Shown in pieces: positions 44,101 through 54,555 of a DNA stretch of 64,000 bases; the first letter of the stretch is position 1, and the number at the start of each line of letters is the position of its first letter. Below the pieces are notes generated by a model. It was not told the DNA's origin and did not search any database. It was given only the letters and a program-made list of their open reading frames with translations. The translations under genes were made by a program, and so were the position numbers. This stretch comes from Melampsora larici-populina 98AG31 (taxonomy: Eukaryota > Basidiomycota > Pucciniomycetes > Pucciniales > Melampsoraceae), in assembly GCF_000204055.1 (NCBI RefSeq), contig NW_006768850.1:101426-165425 (forward strand), read 5' to 3'.

Positions 44101-45546
44101 GACAAACGAATTACAACGCTCATGGAATCAGTCACAAATCCCATATCTGCCAATATGAAGAAACTCACACGGATGTACGAAGTGAAGGATGGAATCTTAT
44201 ACAGACACGGCAAAGTAGAAGTACCAAATGATGACAACGTCAAGTTCAACATATTACAAAGCCGACACGATACACTCCTAGCAGGACACCCAGGACGGAA
44301 TAAAACGCTCAGTCTCACAAAACGGTGTTTTACCTGGCCTTCACAGAAAGCTTACGTCAACCGGTACGTAGATGGATGCGATTCCTGTTTACGAATCAAA
44401 TCTTCGACGCAGAAACCATCTGGAACCTTACAACCACTACCAATACCGGCTGGGCCTTGGACCGACATATCATATGACTTGATCACAAAACTGCCAACCT
44501 CCAACGGATACGATAGTATACTCACCGTGGTGGATCAACTTACTAAAATGGCTCATTTTATCCCCTGTAAAGAAACCATGAAGGCAGAAGAATTAGCGGA
44601 TTTGATGATCAACAACGTGTGGAAGTTACACGGTACACCAAAGAGTATAGTATTGGATAGAGGCAGCATCTTCGTATCCAAAATCACTCAACAATTGGAT
44701 AGGAGATTGGGTATTAAACTACATCCTTCAACAGCGTACCACCCTCGAACTGATGGTCAATCGGAGATAGTGAATAAAGCAATTGAAGCTTACTTACGAC
44801 ATTTTGTTGACTACAGACAGGAAAATTGGGAAGCACTGCTTCCAACGGCAGAATTCGCGTACAACAACCGGGACCACAAGTCAATAGGAGTATCGCCTTT
44901 TAAGGCCAACTACGGATTCAATCCAATGTTTAACCTAATTCCGTCGTCAGAACAATGCATCCCTTTAGTAGAAGAACGACTAAAACTGATTCAGGACGTT
45001 CAAAAAGAACTGACAGTTTGTTTAGAATTAGCACAGGAATCAATGAAGCACCAATTCGACAAGCATGTACGACAAAACCCAAAATGGAAAGAGGGAGATG
45101 AAGTTTGGTTAGATTCGAAAAATATTACGACCACAAGACCAAGCCCCAAATTAGGACATCGATGGCTTGGTCCTTTCAATATCAGTAAAGTAATCTCAAG
45201 CACTGCTTACGCGCTAACCTTTCCACTCTCTATGAAGGGGATACATAATACTTTTCACGTTTCACTTTTACGCAAGCACAATCCAGATACAATTGAACAA
45301 CGGGTACAGGACAAGAGACCAGCAATTGAAATTGAAGGTGAAGATGAATGGGAAGTCTCAGCAATATTGGATTGTAGAGTAAGAAGAAACAGGAAGGAGT
45401 ATTTAGTGAATTGGACAGGATTTAATTCAAGCCATGACTCGTGGGAACCAGAATCAAACCTCAAGAATTGTAAAGATTTATTAAAAGAATTCAAGAAGCG
45501 ATTTCCTAACACTGAAAAGAAGAAAAAGGCACGGAGAAGAATGTGA
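41107..45546 (+). pseudogene. Gypsy Pol (protease, RT, RNase H, integrase, chromodomain) with stops and a frameshift
   Basis: The protease frame lies -1 to gag ('FLIDSGATHDVLS' at about 41271). A long linker with three copies of a 27-residue repeat follows. RT is in another frame from about 42016 ('KDGNLRPCFDYQRLNAL', 'KLDMRNAYG', YLDD at 43027-43038). A TAG at 43141-43143 interrupts it, then RNase H ('FILECDCSDFALGAILSQ', 'DKELLAIAASFKEWRHYLEG', 'VYTDHRNLETF'). A TGA at 43792-43794 precedes the integrase, with zinc finger region ('HDTLLAGHPGRNKTLSL', 'CDSCLRIKS') and catalytic core ('SYDLITKLPTSNGYDSIL', 'IVLDRGSIFVS', 'HPRTDGQSEIVNK'). A chromodomain follows ('WEVSAILDCRVRRNRKEYLV', 'NSSHDSWEPESNL'). 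Both in-frame stops and a Leu at the conserved Ser before DRG fit C-to-T changes. Confidence 0.9.
41624..42292 (+). repeat. Three copies of a 27-residue linker repeat between protease and RT
   Basis: The pattern G/V-L/E-EP-x3-AR-x-x-DEG ... PPQCE occurs at about 41624-41704, 41936-42018 and 42211-42292 ('GLEPRRDARNFDEGAAVTID', 'GLEPQGHARKCDEGDAIKID'). Spacing is irregular, so the copies are separated by unique Pro/Thr-rich sequence. Confidence 0.75.
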
Positions 45547-45642
45547 GAGGGCTAAGCTTTTTCCCAAGTGGTTTTTTAACGCTGCCCGGGGGGGAGATTG
45601 CAGAGCTTGCAAAAGGGAGCTTGGGCATTAAAGGCGGGATAA

Positions 45643-45821
45643 TGTTACGAGTCCGTCTGTGAAAGGTCTAACACATACATATCACAGATTGAACACTATA
45701 TTGTATACACACCACTAGCTAGATGTTGTTCCTTTTCCTTCATACGACAATCTCATAATAGGACTAGACAGTATCAGGATTCCTCACTCCAGTCCCAAAG
45801 ACCCAACCCTGAGCCTTAACA
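45643..45821 (+). repeat. Gypsy 3' LTR
   Basis: Same 179 bases as 39131-39309 with two visible substitutions (CATACGACA, CATAATAGG). Preceded by a purine-rich stretch (CGGGGGGGAGA, AAAAGGGAG, AAAGGCGGGATAA) that could be the polypurine tract, and followed by GTTAC. Confidence 0.95.
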
Positions 45822-45826
45822 GTTAC

Positions 45827-46800
45827 TTAAACATTGATGACATCATAGCTGTGGTAATATTAATAATGAAAAAAGTTCAACCTGTGTCAGTATTTTACAC
45901 ATGTACAAAAGCCCAACATCTATCCTCATTCCCATTTTTATAATAACACATTAGCAACTCCTAGTAAAAGGGGTCAAAAGATTCAGAACTTGGAATTTTG
46001 TTTGAGTTTGATTTGGTTGTTAAGTTAGAAGTTGTTATGTACTCATACTCACACACACTAGAGTAGTCTCAAAGTATGGCACTGGTGGGTGTGGACATGA
46101 ATCTCAGTTTAAACTGATTTGATTGATTACTAAATTTAAACACAGCCTACTATTTACATAGCAAATACCAATCCATCCCATCATCCATCTCTCCTCTCAA
46201 AGCCAATTGACTTAGTGCTAATTCAAACTGTTCACTTGATCAACTAAATCGAAAGCTGATCTGGTATGAACTGTAAAAGCATCATCAAAACACTACATTA
46301 TCAAAAACTACATTTTAATCAACCCTGAACCAAGAATGATGTGTAAATCTTCAAACTCTGGATCATCATCTTTGATCCTCTTGTATACATATCACAGGTC
46401 CCTTTAACCTTGACAATAAAGAACTTGACAGTTTGAAAACAAACTCAAAAAAACAAATCTTCAACAAAGTTTTGATAACCTTCTGAATCTACTAAAAATA
46501 ATGAAAAAAATCAAAAAGCAATCAAAAAATAATCAAGACCTAAGGTAGGTAGTAGTAAGAACTTCTTTAACAAAACATATTTTACACAAATTCAAAAAAA
46601 ATCAACAATTCATAACAATCATCCTCCAAATCATACACCACTCACTCCAAAATCATAATACACTACACTTCAATTCAAACCTTACCAATTCAAACTCTGT
46701 GATGTAATTCAACAGCAAAACCAATCAACCTGAAAAAATCACATAATCAAATGCATAAAAAACCCATATGGTGATCAAAACAAAACATTCTGTTTGAAGT
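45827..46800. other. AT-rich intergenic stretch
   Basis: No gene or repeat recognised. The last part is the likely 3' region of the AGGF1-like gene. Confidence 0.55.
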
Positions 46801-46801
46801 T

Positions 46802-48485
46802 TCAAACACCATGATACCTTTTCCAACTAGCTTCACGAGCTTTTTCTCTCCAATCACTTTGAGCACCATTACTAGATTGTTGTTGTTCATTTAAACTTTC
46901 GACTCCCACAATCAATGATTTACTACCTAATCCAGCTTGATTGATGCCTATTGTTTTGGCTTCTATGATTCTTCCCATTTTGCTTTGATCTCTTTCTCCT
47001 CCCATTTTGGATAATAAGATGGCTCCTTTGGATTCAGCGTTGAACGGGTCGATCTTTTCTTCTGGTTTAGGTGGGTTGGGATCAGATTGCTGTGAAGCTC
47101 GTTCATTACGCGACGGTCCTCGAGCTGGGTTCGTTTGTCTACGTAATTTGGCTCGGTCTATATACTTTGCTGGAACAGGTCGACTTTCTAAATCAGTTTC
47201 GATCAAAAGCTTGTCTTCTGTTTGGGTTTCAAGATTGGCTCGAGTAGCTTTCTGGGCCGGTCGATCATATGGTCCCCCACAGAATTGACTTCGTAGTCTT
47301 GACATCTCTGTCTTTCGTTTCTTTTCTCGGTTCGCTTTGGCATCTTGTGGTGTCATTGCATAATCTTCTTCTTCATCTTTGGTTTTCAAAGTGGTGGTGG
47401 TGCTCATTCGAGAATCGGTGCTGGGATCGGTACTGAGTCTTAATCGATTACTTTCATCTGATAAAAGTGCACATGATTCACACGATGATGGAAACTTTGG
47501 ATGTAGATGAACTTCGAATGAAACGATGGGAGTGGTCGGTGAAGAGATGGAAATTTGACTTCGAAAATGGATCAAGAGAGGATGATGAGCAAGATATCTC
47601 GAATGGAAACTCTGAATCAAATTCAAAAGATCACTTACTCAAGGTGAGATAATCTAAAAGGTTTGCTAGCTTGTTTCGTTTCAGACAATCTGATCGGTTT
47701 CAACTTATCATCATGAATTGCAAAAGAAAGAAAAGTTCCAAGTGTACTTCCATTATCTACAATATACCAACCTTGACCTTCTTCTTCCTCTGGTATTGTA
47801 TTTGAAAATAATGTAAGATGAGTTTTAGATACTTCCATCTCTTTAATTCTTAAACTTGAATCGAATCTTCGATCTCTACCTATAGTGATGGGACTTTGAG
47901 TTTCATTTAAAATTAAAATCGTTTTGAATTCTAAGATAGATTTGGTTCGATGTGGTTTGATAACTCTTAAACGTAATGATGGGACTTTTATCGGTTCTGA
48001 GGTTTCTGTTTTAGATTGGTTAATTTCATTCGAGCTAGCTTGTACTTCTCCATCTTCTCCATCTGATACGTCTTCATATTGTACTCTTACACGTGAATGG
48101 CTATGTGTTTCTGATTCTAAAGAAGTTGATTCAACTGGATTTCCTTCTTCGTCTACATACTTCCAACCTCCAATTTCACGATCGTCCGGTCTTGCCCATA
48201 TACGTTGATGGCCTGATATATTTAGAAAATTCCATCAAGATTTCGTATTGAAAAGTTGTAGGTTTTAATAGGTAATGTCGATTTGATGAAGACAAGAGAA
48301 AAAAAAGATAGGGAGTTTCGTAAGTTTGACTGAAGCTTGCGTAAAGAAGAATAAGTTATATGTTAAAAAAAGGGAAAAGAGGCCGAGCTGTTCCAATAAA
48401 GACCACTTGATGGATCTAAAACCCAAAGAGATTCATTGGTTGGTTTCGATTCTTGTTGGGTTTTGGTTTCGTTGTAAGAAGACAT
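46802..48485 (-). CDS. AGGF1-like protein (OCRE-like, FHA and G-patch-type regions)
   Basis: The start ATG at 48485 opens 'MSSYNETKTQQESKPTNESL', then an OCRE-like aromatic repeat 'WVLDPSSGLYWNSS'. Exon 47639-48212 carries an acidic linker and the FHA core ('SPITIGRDRRFDSSLRI', 'EMEVSKTHLTLFSN', 'GWYIVDNGSTLGTF'). After an intron (acceptor CAGAG/TTTCC) exon 46802-47609 completes FHA ('SFEVHLHPKFPSSCESC') and reaches a G-patch-like segment ('AILLSKMGGERDQSKMGRII', 'IGINQAGLGSKSLIVG'). The layout matches angiogenic factor with G-patch and FHA domains 1, a nuclear RNA-processing type protein. The donor of exon 1 (near 48385) is not obvious, so the 5' splice is unresolved. A MITE sits just upstream. 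Confidence 0.75.
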
Positions 48486-48543
48486 TTTGATCGATGAATG
48501 TTGGTTGTTGAATTGTTGATCAAGTTGAGATTGTTGTGAGTCA

Positions 48544-48997
48544 CACTGCGGCAATCAACTCGTTTGAAACCGGATTGAGCTTAATTTCGGTGTCCGGGTT
48601 TGAAATTTCCTCAAATCGTGAATTGTGTTCACAACTCGTTTGCATTATGTTTGCCGATTCCCCTCGGGCTGTACTCTGTACTCGGCTGGCCCCGTGGATG
48701 TACAGTCACATCATACAGCAACATCCCCTTTCACCATTCCTCACCTTCATCCTCATTCTTCAGGCCTCAATCAACCGAAAAAAAGCAGTTCAGCGGGAAC
48801 ATCAAGAGCGGTGAGATATGTAGTCCAACGGTTGGAATCACAGGTTTTGCAAGTGCCCTGTATGTTAGGGTACTCGAGGGAAATCGGCAAACATAATGCA
48901 AACGAGTTGTGAACAAGATTCACAATTCGAGGAAATTTCAAACCCGGACACCGAAATTCCTCTCAATCGGGTTTCAAACAAGTTGATTCCCGCAGTG
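48544..48997. mobile_element. CACTG-ended foldback MITE, 454 bp, TCA target duplication
   Basis: Arms of about 125 bases match inverted: the left begins CACTGCGGCAATCAACTCG and the right, reversed, CACTGCGGGAATCAACTTG. They share TTTCGGTGTCCGGGTTTGAA and ACAACTCGTTTGCATTATGT. TCA flanks both sides (48541-48543, 48998-49000). A CACTG terminus with a 3-bp duplication fits the CACTA superfamily. It lies 59 bases upstream of the AGGF1-like start codon. Confidence 0.85.
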
Positions 48998-49000
48998 TCA

Positions 49001-50512
49001 GAAGCGTCAGGCTGAGACAAGACTTGAGAAAACAAAGTGTACTTGGCTACCCGAGCACCGATGCGGATCAGTGAGGCTCGAGTACTCTATTTTACACATC
49101 GGGGCGATCTTTCACAGGCTCGACAGATGAGCAAGTTGGTCATATGACCACTGAATTCATAGAGTCAGTCAATATTATAACCACCTAAACTATCAGTTGC
49201 GTTGGGTCTGGGGTTTACCAGATCCTCTTCAAAACATAGCTTTGGGCAATTGTTTGAGCTTACAATTGATGTCATTCAATTCACATTGTTGATTTGCATC
49301 ATTCCATTCAACTCAGTCTAAGCTATGGTAGTTTTATTTGTAGCTTGAGATTCGAAATGGGTTTGGTATAATTGGATTTCTTTGATATGATTAGCCATCT
49401 GATGGAAAATCATTAGAAAATCAAATTCAAGAGGATTGAGAAATTAGTCTGTAAGTTATTCATCATGTTACATTTTCTGTGATGAGGTTTGGAAAATCTC
49501 AATGCAATTGATTGAGTGAAAATTTGTTTGGTTTAAATCATTGATTTGATCAGTTTTTCAGAACTTGCTGAAATTGAATATCTTACCAAATGAGGTGTTG
49601 TCTTTGGATTTTAACAAATTCAGGATGAAAATTGCTTTCTTTGAGATCAAGACATGGATTTTGGTACTCAAAGACTCTGATATTTTGAAAACAAAGAGGA
49701 GATATGTTGAAATAATCAAATGGTGATATGGAAAGAGAGAAAAAGAAGATCATGTTATAGAAATTGAATGTTGTGTAGTGTTGTCCATTGGTTGGCATGA
49801 TGCCTAAAAGCGCATTCCTGTGTAGTTTTCTTTTCAACATCATGATGTCACCTATTGTATTGAGGATTCCTTTTATAAGAGCAACTCTTTCTCTCACTTG
49901 TTGTTCTTTCCTCATCAAACTTAACAATAGTGTTTCTCACAATCTCTTATTCCAGATTGTGACTTCTCATTTGATCATACACCAGTCTCCTCATAAGACT
50001 GAAGTCTGATCTAATTCTTAATCAACTCCAATACTGTAATCTCTTTATAAAGACCCTTCAGGATAATGTGGTGGCTTGCCACCAAGGACTTAAACCAATC
50101 CTCCTGGTAATTGAATAGATCATGGCCCAGGCACATCATCATTTGTCCGGAATGCTACAAACAAGGTGGGTCAGCCATTGCAAATTTTCTTGTCAGATCT
50201 TGCAAAAATAATCAGAATCATTAGCTTAGCTGTGTAATAATTCCAGCACGCATGTATACATTTTGTACTCAACTGAAATTCTGTCACAATTCCATCACAG
50301 GATTTTGATTTGTTTGGTGAACAAAATTCTGGACAGAACAAATCAACACGATTTTTAGATGTGGATGCTTCAAAACACATCATAGCTTTTGAAACATGAT
50401 AAAGGAGTTTTTTTGGTTATCATGTCATTGAATTATTCTTTCATGGTGAGTGTTTCAACTTGTATTCCTGAGGGGTACATGACCCTACCCTTGAGGTTGA
50501 CACACATCAACC
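49001..50512. other. Intergenic stretch, one weak exon-like frame
   Basis: A minus-strand frame at 49583-49927 begins with a helical 'MLSLMRKEQQVRERVALIKG' stretch but has no recognised domain or splice partner. Nothing else seen. Confidence 0.45.
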
Positions 50513-51136
50513 AGCACATCTACATAATTATTTGATGACAGCCCCCTTACACAAATGGAGAGTGCATGATGCCTCATGCACAATGGGGATGGTCACACAC
50601 AGTCACAGGTAAGGTTGATGATTGCATAAAGTTTGTGTACATGTTATCAAGAACTGATATACTCTGTCTATCATGATAAAAATTTCCTGTTCTCTGATTG
50701 CATCCAAAACCTGATAATCTTGATCACAGACAAGTCGGCATAAGTGTTTGATTGTTGTAGCAGTGGTGCTGGCTTTCCTCTATGCATTTCACTGACCATG
50801 GGATGTTTGATGTGCAGCAAAGGAGACTCCAAAGACCAATCAATTTAAGCAATCTGAGTGGAAATCAAAAAACATGTGGCAAAGAATCAATGGGCATACT
50901 TGTTACACAACAATCAGCTTCTTCATGATAAGAAACTTGATCTGTGCATACCAAAATGTGAAGCAAGAAAAGACTAGAAGTGTCAAAGACATTCATCAGA
51001 GAAGCCTGAAACCAGCTTATCCACAATACAAGGCTTGAGGTCATATGTTGAAAGCCAAAATGATACAACTCTGCAGAAAGTGATTCAATGAGCAGGAAGA
51101 GTCTAACAGTCCGCAACTCAGGTGGTCTTCAACAAG

Positions 51137-51144
51137 TATAAAAG
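51137..51144 (+). promoter_or_regulatory. TATA box of secreted-protein gene copy 1
   Basis: TATAAAAG, followed by GTCAACTGATTGGCTAATG, which is fully conserved in copy 2 (TATAAAAG at 53009). The ATG is about 315 bases downstream. A GTATGT donor at 51222 and a TTAG acceptor at 51446-51449 suggest a leader intron ending just before the ATG. Confidence 0.6.
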
Positions 51145-51458
51145 GTCAACTGATTGGCTAATGATTTGTTCCCAATCCAATCATCCTACTGAATTCTTTG
51201 CCTAACCTGTACACTTTCCCGGGTATGTTTCCCTACAATCTTCATCAGCCAATTGTAGAATTTTTTTGAAAATATGAACCAAGCTCATACTTTATGGTAC
51301 CTTACTTTACCCTTTTGATTGGCCTAGAGACAATTGATTTTTTCCAGAACCCAATCAAATTCTGTGGCTTTAGCATCCCAGTGAGTCTTGAAACATCCAA
51401 CCAAATCACCTTCACAGTTTTTCGCATCTAAAACTGGGTCACCCAATTAGACATCATC

Positions 51459-51665
51459 ATGAAGCTCAGCATTGGCACAGCAATCTTTGTGGCATTTGCA
51501 TCAAATCATGTTTTTGGTTTAATGACTCCCACCATGAAGAGCAAAAAAATCATATTGGCTGATGGGGCTTTGGTCAAACCCATTGATGACTCAGCTGAAA
51601 AGTTTTCTTGTTTAAAATGTTGCCTTTCTGCAATCATTGGGGAAAGATGTGGCAAGCATTCTTGA
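51459..51665 (+). CDS. Small secreted cysteine-containing protein, candidate effector, copy 1 (68 residues)
   Basis: The N-terminus 'MKLSIGTAIFVAFASNHVFG' is a typical signal peptide with likely cleavage after residue 20 or so. The mature part is basic, then has 'FSCLKCC' (residues 49-55), an aromatic-x-Cys motif of the type noted in rust and powdery mildew effector candidates, and a final Cys at 64. Four Cys in total. There is no known domain and no enzyme motif. A second, paralogous copy lies 1872 bases downstream, and the shared promoter block argues that both are or were expressed genes. Beyond the stop, a different frame continues with more Cys, so the annotated end could reflect a one-base shift. 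Confidence 0.65.
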   Translation: MKLSIGTAIFVAFASNHVFGLMTPTMKSKKIILADGALVKPIDDSAEKFSCLKCCLSAIIGERCGKHS

Positions 51666-51940
51666 AGTTGTACCACAACATGGGTGGTGTGATATCACAT
51701 GTAAAACAGATTCATTATCATTGTGGAATCAGTGATCAAATCATTTTTCAGAGCAATACTTTTGTGATCCATTAATTGGGAGGCAGGAGATACATGAATT
51801 TTGTTTGGTGAGTTGTGAAGGGCCATTTTACCCTATCCCCACCTTGTGCACATACTTGCTCTAATCCATAACAAAATCATGCAATGTATACAATGATTTT
51901 CACTATCCACTAAATAATGTTGCCATTCTCCCATCCATGA

Positions 51941-52384
51941 AGTTGTGAATGAATACGGTAAGAGGTGTGAAACCATCTGAATTTGGTTTTTCTCGTTATC
52001 CTGCTTTTGATTTTGATGTGAATGTGAACAGCAGATATGCAAGCTTCATCACATTTAATCCTGCACACAAATTTACCAGTGCCATTGTTATATATCTCTT
52101 GTGAGGCACAAGAAGTTCAATCAGTCAAATCCCATATCAATGTTCTGTGAGTCAAGCCTTGAACCTGTTCAGAGATGTGGATAGTTTTTCATGAATATCA
52201 GCTGCATAACAGTCACTTATTTGATTTCTGGATCTATTAATCAATGGGGGTTTGGATGGAAACCAAAGAATAGAATAAAAAAATATGAAAAACACATTTT
52301 TTGCCTTGAAACTACCAAATCAACTACTGATGCTGTGATTTTATTTTCTTGATCAGTCCTATGAATTGGTCACCACACTGGTAC
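51941..52384. other. Unique spacer between the two duplicated segments
   Basis: Not shared with the second copy. No gene. The last bases (GAATTGGTCACCACA near 52365) resemble the end of the long LTR at 55314-56943. Confidence 0.5.
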
Positions 52385-53008
52385 GTGTACATAATTTTTT
52401 GATTACAGCCCCCTACACAAACATAGAGTGCATGGAGCATCATGCACAGTGCGGATGGTCATGCACAGTTGCAGGTAAGGTTGATGATTGCATATAGGTT
52501 GTGTACATATTAAACTGATATACTCTGTCTATCATTATGTCAATTTGTTGTTCTATTCTTGCATCCAAAACCTGATCATCTTGATCACAGACAAGTCAAC
52601 CAATCCATGTACATAAGTGTTTGATTGTTGTAGCAGCGGTGATGGCTTTCCTCTATGCATTCCACTGACCATGAGACTTTTGAGGTGCAGCACCGGAAAC
52701 TCCAAAGACCAATCAATATAAGCAATCTCAATGGAATGCAAAAACATGTGGCAAAGAATCAACGGGCATACTTGTTGCACAACAATCAGCTTCTGCACAA
52801 TTAGAAACTTAATCTGTACATCTCAAAATGTGAAACAAGCGGAGACTAGAAGTGTCAAGGACATGTATTAAACAAGCCTGAAAGCAGCTTTCCCACCATG
52901 CAAGGCATGAGTTCACATGTTGAAATCCAACATGATACAACTCTGCAGAGAGTGATGCAATGATCAGGAAGAGTCTAACGTTCAGCGACTCAGGCAGTCT
53001 TCAACATG

Positions 53009-53016
53009 TATAAAAG
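53009..53016 (+). promoter_or_regulatory. TATA box of secreted-protein gene copy 2
   Basis: TATAAAAG in the same conserved context as 51137-51144. Confidence 0.6.
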
Positions 53017-53330
53017 GTCAACTGATTGGCTAATGATTTGTTCCCAATCCAATCATCCTACTGAATTATTTTTCTAACCTACACACTCACCTGGGTATGT
53101 TTCCCTACAATTTTCATCTGCCAATTGTAGAATCTCTTTCACGACATGAACCAAGCTCATACTTTATGGTACCTTACTTTACCCTTTTGATTGGCCTAGA
53201 TATCACTGCTTTCTGCAAGAAACCAATCAAATTCTGTGGCTGCAGCATCACAGTAAGTCTTGAAACATTCAACAAAATCACCTTCACAATTTTCCGTATT
53301 GAAGACTTGGTCACCCAGGTAGACATCATC

Positions 53331-53564
53331 ATGAATCTCAGCATTGGCACAGCAATCTTTGTGGCATTTGTATCAAATCATGTTTTTGGCTTGATGACTC
53401 ACAGCATGAAGAGCAAAAAAATCATATTGGCTGAAGGGGATTTGGTCAAACCTGTTGACACCTTGGCTGAAAAGTATTATTGTGTAGAGTGTGGCTTGGG
53501 CGTAGACATTGTTGGGGAAACATGTGAGGGTAGTGACTCTCTAAAGGGAGGCTACACTCACTAA
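53331..53564 (+). pseudogene. Small secreted protein, candidate effector copy 2, C-terminus replaced by a solo LTR
   Basis: The ATG at 53331 opens 'MNLSIGTAIFVAFVSNHVFG', a signal peptide nearly identical to copy 1. The mature part is related, with 'YYCVECG' (aromatic-x-Cys). The solo LTR begins at 53523 within codon 65, so residues 65-77 ('CEGSDSLKGGYTH') are encoded by the LTR. The host sequence resumes only at 54547 and again at 57272. The product, if made, is a chimera. Unlike copy 1, an open frame also extends upstream to 53097 without a stop. Confidence 0.6.
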
Positions 53565-54541
53565 ATGGCAGTATTGGGACTAGGTATTTGGTGAAGTATA
53601 ATAATATTATTATATTTCAGAGTATAACTAGTTACAAGAGTAGAGGAAGAAAAGATAGAGAGATGATATGGGTAGGAGGAGAGTAGTAGAAGGGGAAACA
53701 ACTAAGAGTCTGCTAGGACAAATCCTGGCAGACTACAGTTAGTTGACTCTTAAAGAAGAGATTTGATTTACAATTAATTAAGGGATGAGAACAGGATCCC
53801 AATGTTCTCCAATATCCTTCTTGGTAATTGGATAAAGAGTGATTATGAAGATCACTATCTTGGTTATCTCTTAGAGGTCACCAACCTGTTTGGTTATTAT
53901 CTTGGAGGTCACCAACCTATTGGTTATTATCTCAGAGGTCACCAACCTAGTACAGAAACTACTTAGGGGAAGTAGAGGATCCAGAAGGGAAGTATATAAC
54001 TTACTTGGATCTAGTCTGGAATAATCAAGGTAGTATAGAATGAATCACTAGTATTACTATTTGTAATACTCTTGATCTTTATTCTATTGGAACTCTTGAT
54101 GGTTCTTTAGAAATGGGTATGTATAAACTTGGTTTCTTCCCTGAGGATGAACTGAGTTTGGGTTTATATATTCAGCTCTTTAAACCTAATATTGTGATAT
54201 ACACAAGTGTTACAATATTAGGTTTATAGTTATTATTTTTATTATTTGTATAATTACTTACACTTAATGTTATGTTCAGTAGTCATTAAGTGTTTTATGC
54301 TATATAAGCATTTTTAACTCTTGATACTGAGTTATGAGATGTTACTATTGTTTTTTGTATGTAATCTTATATGTTACATATTAGTTCTTGATTACGTATA
54401 TATGTAATTAGTGTTTTATACATATCTTATTACATGTTACATATTTTTCTAAGATATATGTACATGTATTTGGGTTTTATGAATAATATTTATATTTACA
54501 AGTTAGTCTTTGGGTACATGTGTATGTACCCAGGGCTGACA
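53523..54541. repeat. Solo LTR, about 1019 bp, AAACA target duplication
   Basis: Begins TGTGAGGGTAGTGACTCTC and ends CCAGGGCTGACA (TG...CA). AAACA precedes (53518-53522) and follows (54542-54546). No internal retroviral sequence and no second LTR are present, so it arose by LTR-LTR recombination. It contains three units of GGTTATTATCT..GAGGTCACCAACCT (53862-53950). Confidence 0.8.
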
Positions 54542-54555
54542 AAACATGCCCCCTT

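Larger units (their letters stand above)
39131..45821 (+). mobile_element. Complete-length Ty3/Gypsy chromovirus retrotransposon (6691 bp)
   Basis: Two 179-bp LTRs (39131-39309, 45643-45821) differ at 2 positions by my reading. GTTAC flanks both outer edges (39126-39130, 45822-45826), a 5-bp target duplication. Between them lie Gag with a zinc knuckle, protease, reverse transcriptase, RNase H, integrase and a C-terminal chromodomain, in chromovirus order. A TTGCG-rich insertion sits in gag. Stops in gag and pol make this copy non-autonomous. The primer site after the left LTR does not look like a usual tRNA 3' end, and self-priming is possible in some chromoviruses but not shown here. Confidence 0.92.
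50513..51940 (+). repeat. Tandem segmental duplication, copy 1
   Basis: From about 50513 the sequence matches 52385 onward (shared ACAGGTAAGGTTGATGATTG, CAAAACCTGAT.ATCTTGAT, GGTCAACTGATTGGCTAATG), through the secreted-protein gene and about 280 bases beyond it. The downstream part matches 57272-57559 because copy 2 is split by insertions. The offset of the promoters and start codons is 1872 bases. Confidence 0.85.

Noticed and set aside
51137..53016. Reading the upstream open frame 53097-53330 as an N-terminal extension of effector copy 2
   Set aside because: Copy 1 lacks an open frame there, and the signal peptide would be internal. The ATG at 53331 matches the copy 1 start.
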